From: Eubacteriales bacterium | GTDB taxonomy: Bacteria > Bacillota > Clostridia > Peptostreptococcales > Anaerovoracaceae | NCBI GenBank assembly: GCA_028691625.1 | Contig: JAQUYZ010000150.1 | Coordinates: forward strand, 1-5,425 | DNA length: 5,425 nucleotides | Direction of reading: 5' to 3' | In this document: piece by piece, positions 1-5,425 of the stretch | Numbering within the stretch: the first letter of the stretch is position 1 | Layout of the letters: each line of letters begins with the position of its first letter | Program-made: the position numbers and the translations under genes | Notes under the pieces: model-generated | Databases searched by the model: none | Told to the model about the DNA's origin: nothing | Seen by the model: the letters and a program-made list of their open reading frames with translations, nothing else

Positions 1-5
1 GTTAT

Positions 6-47
6 AAAAAAAGTGGAAATGACGGAATCAAAGATTCCTATTTCCAC
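6..47 (-). terminator. Rho-independent terminator, distal (second) one
   Basis: Read on the minus strand, an 8-bp outer stem (13-20 with 40-47) and a 6-bp inner stem (24-29 with 33-38, loop AAA) are separated by a small 3/1 internal loop and followed directly by seven T (12 down to 6). That is a textbook intrinsic terminator for leftward transcription. It lies about 85 nt beyond the operon's own terminator with no ORF between them. It is therefore either a backup terminator or the 3' end of a separate short RNA. It has no T-run on the plus strand, so it is not bidirectional. Confidence 0.8.
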
Positions 48-48
48 A

Positions 49-67
49 TGTCGCCACAAGGGCGACA
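49..67. repeat. Perfect 7-bp stem-loop
   Basis: TGTCGCC (49-55) is the exact reverse complement of GGCGACA (61-67), with a 5-nt loop. It starts one base after the distal terminator stem, so the two helices could stack. No T-run follows on either strand, so it is not a terminator itself. It may be a structural part of a small RNA or of a palindromic intergenic element. It has the same 7-bp stem and 5-nt loop geometry as the hairpin at 99-117. Confidence 0.6.
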
Positions 68-98
68 ACGTTTAAGGTGATTTCTTTGATATTACGTC

Positions 99-117
99 AT
101 ATCGCTTTCAGCGATAT
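99..117. repeat. Perfect 7-bp stem-loop
   Basis: ATATCGC (99-105) pairs exactly with GCGATAT (111-117) around a 5-nt loop. It sits between the operon terminator and the hairpin at 49-67, and no T-run follows on either strand. The sequence differs from the 49-67 stem, but stem and loop lengths are identical, which suggests structure is what is maintained. The function is unknown. Confidence 0.6.
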
Positions 118-127
118 TTCCTACATA

Positions 128-158
128 ATAAAAAAGGACCGGCCGACAGGCCGTCCTT
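128..158 (-). terminator. Rho-independent terminator of the ABC exporter operon
   Basis: On the minus strand, AAGGAC + GGCC (158-149) pairs with GGCC + GTCCTT (144-134) around a 4-nt loop (148-145). One bulged base lies at 140, and a T-rich tail follows (133-127). The GC-rich 10-bp stem begins 45 nt after the stop codon of the second permease gene (stop at 204-206). It is the expected end of the operon transcript. Confidence 0.88.
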
Positions 159-175
159 AGTGACGCATATGGCGC

Positions 176-194
176 TGCATCCGCACACGATGCA
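176..194 (-). other. Small hairpin in the operon 3' UTR
   Basis: TGCATC (176-181) pairs with GATGCA (189-194) around a 7-nt loop, between the last stop codon and the operon terminator. There is no T-run. It could protect the mRNA 3' end or be incidental. Its significance is low when taken alone. Confidence 0.4.
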
Positions 195-203
195 TTCAAG
201 TCC

Positions 204-1415
204 TTATTCGTAACGCAGCGCTTCGATGGGATCCAGCTTTGCGGCTTTCCTTGCAGGGTAGAGTCCGAAGAACATGCCGACCATAGCAGAAAAACCGACT
301 GCTAGAAAAATTACCTTCGGGTTGATGACTACGGAAATTTTCGCAAAGCTCATTCCAACACCCGCAACGGCGGTACCCAGGGCAGTTCCGATTATACCCC
401 CAATGGCAGCGATAATCATTGCTTCGATCAGAAACTGTATGAGGATGTCTTTGGTTCGCGCTCCTAATGACTTTCTGATGCCGATTTCTCTGGTTCGTTC
501 GGTTACAGATACCAGCATGATGTTCATAATGCCAATCCCCCCAACTACCAGGGATATGGCGGCTATGGCACCGATCGCGATAGAGAGTGTGCCAAGTATG
601 CTGTTGACCTGTGTGAGCTGCGACTCAGCGGAGTCATAGGCGTAAAATGCAGGATCCTTATCCTTGATCCGTGCCAGATACTGGATGAATTCATTTGCCA
701 AGGTGTCCAGATTTTTCTCCTCGTTTGTGTAAAGCTCAATGTAGTAAGAAGACATATCACCGGTTTGAAGGATCGAATAGGGGACGTAGGTCAGATAAGA
801 AGATCTCATGTTCATATTATCAAAGAGACTCGATGGCACTTCATAGATACCGATGATGGTTAAATCCCGCATTTCATTATTGATTATGACACCGAGAGTT
901 TCTCCTACAGGGTTCTCATTGTTGAAGAAATGCAAAGCGGCTTTCTTGTCAATTACGATACGGTCTTTCTCCCCTTCCACATCACTTTTATTAATCATAC
1001 GACCATGGATAACGGACATATTCGTAAAATTGTTATATCCGGCATTCACACCATACAGCTCCAGTTCTCCTTCCAGACGTCCGATTTTTGTGTCGCTGCT
1101 CGCGTTAAGATAAGGAGCGGAATACAGAATGTCCTCGGAAAATCTGGATTGAAGCGCTTCAATGTCCTCCGGCATGAACAGGTCAGAATATTCGACTCCG
1201 TCCGGAGACATCTCCCAATTGGGATAGAGGTACATATAATTCATACCGTAGGCCTCAAACTCTTTTCCTACCGCGGCTTTTGCACTGCCGCCGATGGAAC
1301 TGATGGCGATGACGGAACTGATTCCGATTATAATTCCCAGCATGGTCAGGCAGGATCGCATTTTATTGCTTTTAATGGCAGTGATAGCCAATAAAATATT
1401 TTCAAAAAACAGCAT
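204..1415 (-). CDS. MacB/FtsX-type ABC transporter permease (distal paralogue)
   Basis: This is a 403-residue membrane subunit of an ABC exporter of the MacB/YknZ type (type VII, mechanotransmission fold). It shows one N-terminal membrane segment (about 22-42), a large extracytoplasmic domain (about 45-270), then three membrane segments (about 276-303, 327-355, 366-386). The cytoplasmic loop TERTREIGIRKSLGA (305-319) is the hallmark coupling region of the family, and the C-terminus (DPIEALRYE) is also typical. It lacks a fused ATPase domain, so the ATPase encoded at 2635-3339 must drive it. The ATG at 1415 is preceded by AAGGAG (1426-1421) at 5 nt, and this site directly abuts the TAA of the upstream permease gene (11-nt gap). 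It is the last gene of the operon. It is a close paralogue of its neighbour at 1427-2641: both ends are nearly identical and the outer domain is more divergent. The family call is secure; the substrate is unknown. Confidence 0.95.
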   Translation of the reverse strand: MLFFENILLAITAIKSNKMRSCLTMLGIIIGISSVIAISSIGGSAKAAVGKEFEAYGMNYMYLYPNWEMSPDGVEYSDLFMPEDIEALQSRFSEDILYSAPYLNASSDTKIGRLEGELELYGVNAGYNNFTNMSVIHGRMINKSDVEGEKDRIVIDKKAALHFFNNENPVGETLGVIINNEMRDLTIIGIYEVPSSLFDNMNMRSSYLTYVPYSILQTGDMSSYYIELYTNEEKNLDTLANEFIQYLARIKDKDPAFYAYDSAESQLTQVNSILGTLSIAIGAIAAISLVVGGIGIMNIMLVSVTERTREIGIRKSLGARTKDILIQFLIEAMIIAAIGGIIGTALGTAVAGVGMSFAKISVVINPKVIFLAVGFSAMVGMFFGLYPARKAAKLDPIEALRYE

Positions 1416-1426
1416 GGCAACTCCTT

Positions 1427-2641
1427 TTATTCATATCTGAGCGCCTCGATAGGATCCAGCTTTGCAGCTTTTCTTGCAGGATACAACCCGAAAAACATGC
1501 CGACCACAGCCGAGAAGCCGACGGCCAGAATAATCACCTTTGGATCAACGATCACGTCGATTTTCGCAAAGCTCATGCCCACCGATGCGATGGTGATTCC
1601 CAAAATCGTTCCAATGACGCCTCCGATGGCGGAGATGATGACGGACTCGATCAGAAACTGCATGAGAATATCTTTGGTTCTCGCGCCTAAAGATTTTCTG
1701 ATTCCGATCTCCCTGGTACGTTCGGTTACTGATACCAGCATGATATTCATAATGCCGATCCCTCCGACGACAAGAGAGATGGCGGCAATGGCTCCGATGG
1801 CAATTGACAGGGTGCCAAGGATGTTATTGATGGTTGCCATCTGGGATTCCGCCGCTTCGATTACATAAAAATTAGGATCTTTGTCCTTGATTCTGGACAA
1901 ATAACTTTTAAACTCATTTCCCAGTAATTCCTGATCCTTTTCCTCATTGGTATATAATTCGACAGCCCAGTTGGACTTGTCTCCGGTCTGCAGGATGGGA
2001 TAGGGGACATAAGTCGAGTAGGCCTCGCTCATGAACATAGTATCAAAAAGACTTGGCGGTACTACGAATACACCGACTACAATCAGATCCTTCATCTCAT
2101 TGTTGATGACCACGCCCAGAGTTTCTCCGACAGCATTCTCCTTGTTAAACAAATTCAAGGCAGCCTTCTTCTCAATGACGATACGGTCCTTGTTCCCTTC
2201 TACATCACTCTTGTTGATCATTCTGCCGTGGAGGATTGTTATATTTTTTTTAAATTTGGCGTAGTTGGTTCCAACGCCATACATACTGAGTTTTCCTTCC
2301 AGTCTTCCAACCTTTGTCTCGCTCTCTGCACTGACATAGGGTACGATATACTTGATATCCTCCGGGAATCTGGTCTGTAACGCTTCAATATCTTCCGGCA
2401 TGATGAGATCGGAGTATTCGATGCCATCCTGGGTCATTTCCCAATTGAGGTACATGTACATGTTGTTCATTCCATATGCTTCAAATTCTTTTCCCACCAC
2501 GCCCTTTGCGCTGTCTCCGATGGAGGTGATTGCGATGACCGAGCTGATGCCGATGATGATCCCCAGCATGGTCAGAAAGGAACGCATTTTGTTGCTTTTG
2601 ATCGCTGTCAGTGCCAGCAGGATATTTTCAAAAACTAACAT
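1427..2641 (-). CDS. MacB/FtsX-type ABC transporter permease (proximal paralogue)
   Basis: This is a 404-residue permease with the MacB/YknZ layout: an N-terminal membrane helix (about 22-42), an extracytoplasmic domain (about 45-271), and three C-terminal membrane helices. The cytoplasmic signature SVTERTREIGIRKSLGAR lies at about 304-321, and the ending is DPIEALRYE. It is the translocation subunit that couples to the separate ATPase. The start ATG (2641-2639) lies inside the end of the ATPase gene, giving a 7-nt overlap (2635-2641). Its ribosome site AAGGAGG (2655-2649, 7-nt spacing) is inside the ATPase coding sequence, a classic arrangement for translational coupling. With the downstream paralogue it probably forms a heterodimer, although two homodimers sharing one ATPase cannot be excluded. 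Compared with the distal copy, the outer domain has many substitutions, some changing charge (for example FKKN where the other has FTN). Nothing suggests truncation. Confidence 0.95.
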   Translation of the reverse strand: MLVFENILLALTAIKSNKMRSFLTMLGIIIGISSVIAITSIGDSAKGVVGKEFEAYGMNNMYMYLNWEMTQDGIEYSDLIMPEDIEALQTRFPEDIKYIVPYVSAESETKVGRLEGKLSMYGVGTNYAKFKKNITILHGRMINKSDVEGNKDRIVIEKKAALNLFNKENAVGETLGVVINNEMKDLIVVGVFVVPPSLFDTMFMSEAYSTYVPYPILQTGDKSNWAVELYTNEEKDQELLGNEFKSYLSRIKDKDPNFYVIEAAESQMATINNILGTLSIAIGAIAAISLVVGGIGIMNIMLVSVTERTREIGIRKSLGARTKDILMQFLIESVIISAIGGVIGTILGITIASVGMSFAKIDVIVDPKVIILAVGFSAVVGMFFGLYPARKAAKLDPIEALRYE

Positions 2642-3339
2642 GCGCCCGCCTCCTTGGTGACCTCATCTTTGATGATGTGTCCGTCCCGGAAGGTGATGAT
2701 ACGGTTGGTGAATTCGGCGATATCCCGTTCATGGGTTACGATAATCACTGTGTTGCCTTCCCGGTTCAGCCTGCAGAAAATTTCCATGATTTCGACGGAA
2801 GACTGGGAATCAAGATTCCCTGTCGGTTCGTCCGCCAGAATAATATGGGGTTTGTTGGCCAAAGCTCTTGCGATGGCAACTCTCTGTTTCTGCCCGCCGG
2901 AAAGCTCGTTTGGCATATGCTGGGCGCGGTCTTCCAGTCCCACATTTTTTAACAACTCCAGCGCTCTTTCTTTTCTTTCCTCGGCGCCGATTCTTCCGTA
3001 AACCATGGGCAGCTCTACGTTTTTCAACGCGCTGGTGCGGGAAATCAGGTTAAAGGATTGAAATATGAAGCCAATCTGTTTATTACGGACGGCTGAGAGT
3101 TCATTGTCGCTCTTCTCCTTAACATCGATATTCTCCAGATAGTAATGCCCTTCGGTTGGACGGTCAAGACAGCCGATGATATTCATCAAGGTTGACTTTC
3201 CTGAGCCGGAAGCACCCATAATCGCGATGAATTCGCCCTTATGTATGGTTAAATCAATTCCTTTCAGCGCCTCGACCTGGATCTCTCCGGTATCATAGAT
3301 CTTGGTCAGCGTTTCCATTCTTATTATTTCATCTGTCAT
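2635..3339 (-). CDS. ABC transporter ATP-binding protein, MacB/LolD/YknY type
   Basis: This is a 234-residue cytoplasmic ATPase that powers the two permeases. All catalytic motifs are intact: A-loop Tyr15, Walker A GASGSGKS (42-49), Q-loop Gln94 in FIFQSFNL, signature LSGGQKQR (146-153), Walker B IILADEP (166-172) with catalytic Glu171, D-loop NLD (175-177) and H-switch His203. The sequence style (IGCLDRPTEG, DEPTGNLDS) is that of the MacB/LolD/FtsE-related group, and the length is normal for a stand-alone subunit. The ATG at 3339 follows AGGAGG (3350-3345) by 5 nt, and the TAA of the adaptor gene overlaps this site. An internal Met8 is a weaker start because it lacks such a site. The gene overlaps the next permease by 7 nt. 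The neighbouring adaptor and two permeases mark it as part of an exporter rather than of FtsEX or LolCDE. Confidence 0.96.
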   Translation of the reverse strand: MTDEIIRMETLTKIYDTGEIQVEALKGIDLTIHKGEFIAIMGASGSGKSTLMNIIGCLDRPTEGHYYLENIDVKEKSDNELSAVRNKQIGFIFQSFNLISRTSALKNVELPMVYGRIGAEERKERALELLKNVGLEDRAQHMPNELSGGQKQRVAIARALANKPHIILADEPTGNLDSQSSVEIMEIFCRLNREGNTVIIVTHERDIAEFTNRIITFRDGHIIKDEVTKEAGAC

Positions 3340-3349
3340 GGCAGCCTCC

Positions 3350-4501
3350 TTACATTTCTGGCGCAGGAGAAACTTCCATACCGTCGGTCATATCAAATGT
3401 CGGATTCAGGACTACCTGATCGCCGTCCTTCAAATCGCCTTTGGTGAGTTCTACATTGAAATCCCCCTCTAGGCCAAGTTCCACTGGTACTTTCTTAAGC
3501 ACGGTACCGTTCAATACCATGACATAGCTCTCTTCGGTATTCGGATCCTCCAGGATGGAATCGATCGGTACGGACATAACACCTGTTTTCTTTTCAATTT
3601 CAATTTTTGCTTTCGCGGTGACGCCCGCGATCAGCCTTGGATTTTCATTGCTGACATCGATTTGTACAGGGATGACCATCTCTTTTGACGTTTGATCTTT
3701 CAACTCTCCCGTTGGAGAAATTCTTGATACGGTACCGGAGATACTGTCTTGGCCCAGCACTTCAGCGGTAATCGTTACCTTTTGACCGATTTGGATCTTG
3801 CTGATATCGTATTCGCTGATCCTGACGTCCATTTTAAGATTCTGAAGATCCTCGACCACAAACATGGGCTCGGAGTTTTCTGTATCGTTGGCATAACGTC
3901 CAATATTTACATTGACTCTTGTAACAGTACCTGTGATTGGACTCTTGATATTAACCTTATCGGCTATGTTCAGAGACTCAACCGTAAGCTTATCGGTTTG
4001 GTACAGGCTCTCTGCTCTAAGGAAGTCTTCTTTTGAAATTGCGCCTTGCTCATAAAGATTTTTTGAAGACTCATAGTTGAATTTAGACGCTTTCAATGCA
4101 GCTGCCGCCTTTTGGTAATCATCCTGCAGATCTTTCGAATCCAAAACGGCCAGAACCTGATCCTTATTGACGATATCACCTTCTTCCACCAAAATGGAAA
4201 CAATTTCATAATTCAGTGATGTGGCGACATCTGCCTTTTGGGAGCCTTGAATGGTTCCTTTAATGGAAACAGCCTGCTCGATATCCATTTTTTCAACAAT
4301 GCCCGTTGAAACAAAAAGTCCAGGTTCGCCGCCCGACAATAATCCGGGTACAATCATAACCAAAGCAAGCACCAGAATAATGATCGCTGCAATGAGAATT
4401 CTCTTCTTTTTCTTGGACATCGGCTTGCGTGCCTTTTTCACTTTGACTTTTACTGTGTTTTCCCCCTCGGCTTGCGCCTCATTAACTCTTTTCCGAAACA
4501 T
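3350..4501 (-). CDS. MacA/HlyD-like adaptor (membrane fusion) subunit of ABC exporter
   Basis: This is a 383-residue membrane-anchored adaptor, the partner of MacB-type permeases (YknX-like in Gram-positives). A 33-residue, very basic cytoplasmic tail precedes one membrane segment (about 34-55); there is no lipobox. Outside the membrane come a first lipoyl half (about 85-122), a short helical hairpin (about 124-178) with its turn at YEQGAIS (150-156), a second lipoyl half (KSPITGTVTRVNVNIG, 186-201), a beta-barrel domain (about 222-305) and a membrane-proximal domain (about 307-377). ATG 4501 has AGGAGG (4512-4507) at 5 nt, which supports this start over Met28. It is the first gene of the operon, with a 10-nt gap to the ATPase. 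The hairpin keeps the Leu and Ser of the TolC-contact RLS pattern (Leu149, Ser156) but has Ser145 instead of Arg, which fits a cell without TolC. The role is inferred from family and context; the substrate is unknown. Confidence 0.93.
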   Translation of the reverse strand: MFRKRVNEAQAEGENTVKVKVKKARKPMSKKKKRILIAAIIILVLALVMIVPGLLSGGEPGLFVSTGIVEKMDIEQAVSIKGTIQGSQKADVATSLNYEIVSILVEEGDIVNKDQVLAVLDSKDLQDDYQKAAAALKASKFNYESSKNLYEQGAISKEDFLRAESLYQTDKLTVESLNIADKVNIKSPITGTVTRVNVNIGRYANDTENSEPMFVVEDLQNLKMDVRISEYDISKIQIGQKVTITAEVLGQDSISGTVSRISPTGELKDQTSKEMVIPVQIDVSNENPRLIAGVTAKAKIEIEKKTGVMSVPIDSILEDPNTEESYVMVLNGTVLKKVPVELGLEGDFNVELTKGDLKDGDQVVLNPTFDMTDGMEVSPAPEM

Positions 4502-4550
4502 AAATACCTCCTATGAATTAGCGAATCAGTATACCGGCTCGCCCAAATGA

Positions 4551-4566
4551 CTTCTGCAAACAGAAG
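4551..4566 (-). other. Hairpin in the 5' leader of the exporter operon
   Basis: CTTCTG (4551-4556) pairs perfectly with CAGAAG (4561-4566) around a 4-nt loop, 50 nt upstream of the adaptor start codon. If the promoter at 4682-4690 is used, this lies in a leader of about 170 nt. No T-run follows on the minus strand, so it is not a terminator. I recognise no known riboswitch. It is a possible mRNA-stability or regulatory element. Confidence 0.35.
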
Positions 4567-4681
4567 CCGCACTCGGCTCATTATATTAAAACGAATTAAA
4601 ACTTAGATTGTCTTCACATAATAATAAAATGATAGCAGCATCTAATCTTCTTTTTGCCGGAAGCCGTCAATTACCTGAACC

Positions 4682-4690
4682 ATTATAACA
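4682..4690 (-). promoter_or_regulatory. Candidate extended -10 promoter of the exporter operon
   Basis: Read on the minus strand, 4690-4682 is TGTTATAAT, a perfect TGn extended -10 plus consensus TATAAT. The expected -35 position (about 4705-4710) does not match consensus, which extended -10 promoters tolerate. The surroundings (4681-4740) are very AT-rich. Transcription would begin near 4675, giving a leader of about 170 nt. A second exact minus-strand TATAAT at 4585-4580 lies nearer the gene but has neither an extension nor a -35. Confidence 0.5.
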
Positions 4691-4770
4691 TATTTTTCCT
4701 GCATATATTTTTACATTATTATTAATATTGTCAATTTTATTACTTCTTGCGGGGAAAAATAGAAGATAGG

Positions 4771-4800
4771 TTGTGCATCAAAACAGTTTTAGTGTATAAT
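4771..4800 (+). promoter_or_regulatory. Candidate sigma-A promoter of lgt
   Basis: A consensus -10 TATAAT (4795-4800) is paired with a weak -35 TTGTGC (4771-4776) at an 18-nt spacing. Transcription would start near 4807, leaving a leader of about 68 nt before the lgt start codon. The spacer contains the short palindrome AAAACAGTTTT (4780-4790), which could be chance. The rest of the divergent region (4502-4874) shows no credible ORF. Confidence 0.6.
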
Positions 4801-4860
4801 ATTAAGAATTGATATGCAGTAAATGCATTTTATTTACATTATTCATATTTCAAGGGGGAT

Positions 4861-4867
4861 AAGGAGG
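4861..4867 (+). promoter_or_regulatory. Ribosome binding site of lgt
   Basis: AAGGAGG is a near-perfect Shine-Dalgarno sequence 7 nt before ATG 4875. It fixes the start of the partial lgt gene, whose end is outside the window. Confidence 0.85.
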
Positions 4868-4874
4868 AAAAGCA

Positions 4875-5425
4875 ATGCCAACACCAAATCCAGTTGCATT
4901 TACGGTTTTCGGAATTGATATTATGTGGTATGGAATTATCATTGCGGCCGCTATGGTTCTGGCAGTTATTATCGTATACTGGAGAGCGCCGGTTCATAGG
5001 ATCGCTTCGGAGAAGACCCTGGACTTTATTCTTATTTCAGTTCCATTCGGTGTGATAGGAGCCAGGCTTTACTATGTAATATTTAATTGGGATAACTATG
5101 CAGGGGATTTTTATAAGATAATCAATACCAGAAATGGCGGACTGGCAATCCATGGCGGTCTGATTCTGGGATTTTTGACTGCAATACTGCTGTGCAAGCT
5201 GTGGGATATCCGACCGATGAATCTCCTGGACCTGATTGCGCCGGCCATAGCCATTGCCCAATCTATCGGGCGTTGGGGAAATTACTTCAATCAGGAGGCC
5301 CATGGCGGGCCTACCGAGCTGCCTTGGGCGATCACAGTGAACGGACAGATGGTACATCCTACATTCTTATATGAATCCAGTTGGTGCTTTCTGTTGTTTT
5401 TCGTTCTGCTTTTCGTAGACAGCAA
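4875..5425 (+). CDS. lgt: Prolipoprotein diacylglyceryl transferase (partial, 3' end outside window)
   Basis: Lgt is an integral membrane enzyme that transfers diacylglycerol from phosphatidylglycerol to the lipobox cysteine of prolipoproteins, the first step of lipoprotein maturation. From ATG 4875 the frame stays open for 183 codons to the window edge; family members are usually about 250-300 residues, so roughly the last third is missing. Visible hallmarks are GARLYYV (62-68), the HGG motif (His93, matching the essential His103 region of E. coli Lgt), the family signature GRWGNYFNQEAHG (132-144, with Tyr where Phe is usual) and HPTFLYE (161-167). Hydrophobic segments lie at about 15-36, 49-70, 89-108, 117-131 and 165-181. 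The C-terminal conserved arginine (Arg239 in E. coli) would be beyond the edge. The gene is divergent from the exporter operon and has its own promoter, so a functional link is not implied. Confidence 0.96.
   Translation, partial: MPTPNPVAFTVFGIDIMWYGIIIAAAMVLAVIIVYWRAPVHRIASEKTLDFILISVPFGVIGARLYYVIFNWDNYAGDFYKIINTRNGGLAIHGGLILGFLTAILLCKLWDIRPMNLLDLIAPAIAIAQSIGRWGNYFNQEAHGGPTELPWAITVNGQMVHPTFLYESSWCFLLFFVLLFVDS

Larger units (their letters stand above)
204..2641 (-). repeat. Tandem gene duplication of the permease
   Basis: Two adjacent permease genes in the same orientation (403 and 404 residues) align end to end with a single one-residue indel in the outer domain, near residue 131 of the distal copy. 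Residues 273-325 of the distal copy are identical to 274-326 of the proximal copy. The outer domain is only about 60-70% identical by eye. By hand count about 27 of the 53 codons in the identical block differ, all synonymously. The duplication is therefore old and kept by purifying selection rather than recent or being homogenised. Confidence 0.85.

Noticed and set aside
49..117. Possible CRISPR-like repeats
   Set aside because: The two hairpins have equal geometry but different sequences. There are only two of them, with no repeated unit or regular spacers.
274..639. Plus-strand open frame of 121 codons opposite the distal permease, and the similar one at 1497-1868
   Set aside because: Both lie antisense to the same conserved region of the two paralogues, so their resemblance to each other is only a mirror of the permease. 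The encoded peptides look like no protein family, and no ribosome site supports them.
2611..2952. Plus-strand open frames opposite the ATPase gene
   Set aside because: They are antisense to an intact ATPase with every catalytic motif and show no start signal or recognisable domain.
2635..3339. FtsE or LolD identity for the ATPase
   Set aside because: The adjacent MacA-like adaptor and MacB-type permeases with a large outer domain indicate an exporter. FtsE would pair with a single FtsX, and LolD belongs to diderm lipoprotein sorting.
4580..4585. Exact minus-strand TATAAT close to the adaptor gene
   Set aside because: It has no TGn extension and no -35-like hexamer at 16-18 nt, and the region is AT-rich enough to give this by chance. 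It is kept only as an alternative to the 4682-4690 promoter.
4729..4734. Exact TTGACA (-35) on the minus strand
   Set aside because: At a 16-19 nt spacing the -10 candidates (for example AAAATA or AAATAT) are poor, and the good TATAAT at 4687-4682 is too far away to pair with it.
4780..4790. AAAACAGTTTT palindrome as an operator in the lgt promoter
   Set aside because: It is only 5-bp half-sites of A/T-rich sequence, with no second copy in the window and no regulator known from the sequence. Chance is a sufficient explanation.
5037..5357. Minus-strand open frame of 106 codons opposite lgt
   Set aside because: lgt on the plus strand carries clear family motifs and a strong ribosome site. The antisense frame shows no domain and no upstream signal.

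Overview
The window looks like chromosome of a Gram-positive, Clostridia-like (Firmicutes) bacterium. The grounds are strong AGGAGG-type ribosome binding sites before every gene, AT-rich intergenic DNA with sigma-A-like promoters, an ABC exporter set of the MacA/MacB (YknXYZ-like) type with no outer-membrane channel gene, and codon use of moderate GC. The exact genus cannot be read from the sequence.

Layout, left to right. Positions 1-203 are non-coding and unusually rich in perfect stem-loops. They include two intrinsic terminators that both face the minus strand (stems at 134-158 and 13-47) and three further hairpins. Positions 204-4501 hold a four-gene operon on the minus strand, transcribed right to left: a membrane-anchored periplasmic-adaptor-type (MacA/HlyD-like) protein, a MacB/LolD-type ATPase, and two tandem paralogous MacB/FtsX-type permeases. 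Spacing is tight (10 nt gap, 7 nt overlap, 11 nt gap), and ribosome binding sites abut or lie inside the upstream gene, so this is one transcription unit with likely translational coupling. Positions 4502-4874 are a divergent intergenic region with a candidate extended -10 promoter for the operon (4682-4690) and a candidate promoter for the plus-strand gene (4771-4800). From 4875 to the window edge runs the 5' two thirds of lgt, prolipoprotein diacylglyceryl transferase, on the plus strand.

How the genes work together: the ATPase should power a membrane complex built from the two permeases, with the adaptor contacting their extracellular domains. This is the arrangement of MacB-type mechanotransmission exporters, except that ATPase and permease are separate proteins and the permease is duplicated. 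The substrate cannot be inferred; exporters of this type handle peptides, antibiotics, toxins or lipid-linked molecules. lgt is divergently transcribed and probably functionally independent.

No clearly new system is visible. The two points most worth following are the structured non-coding stretch at 6-117 beyond the operon terminator, and the tandem permeases, which share an identical 53-residue block encoded by clearly diverged codons.
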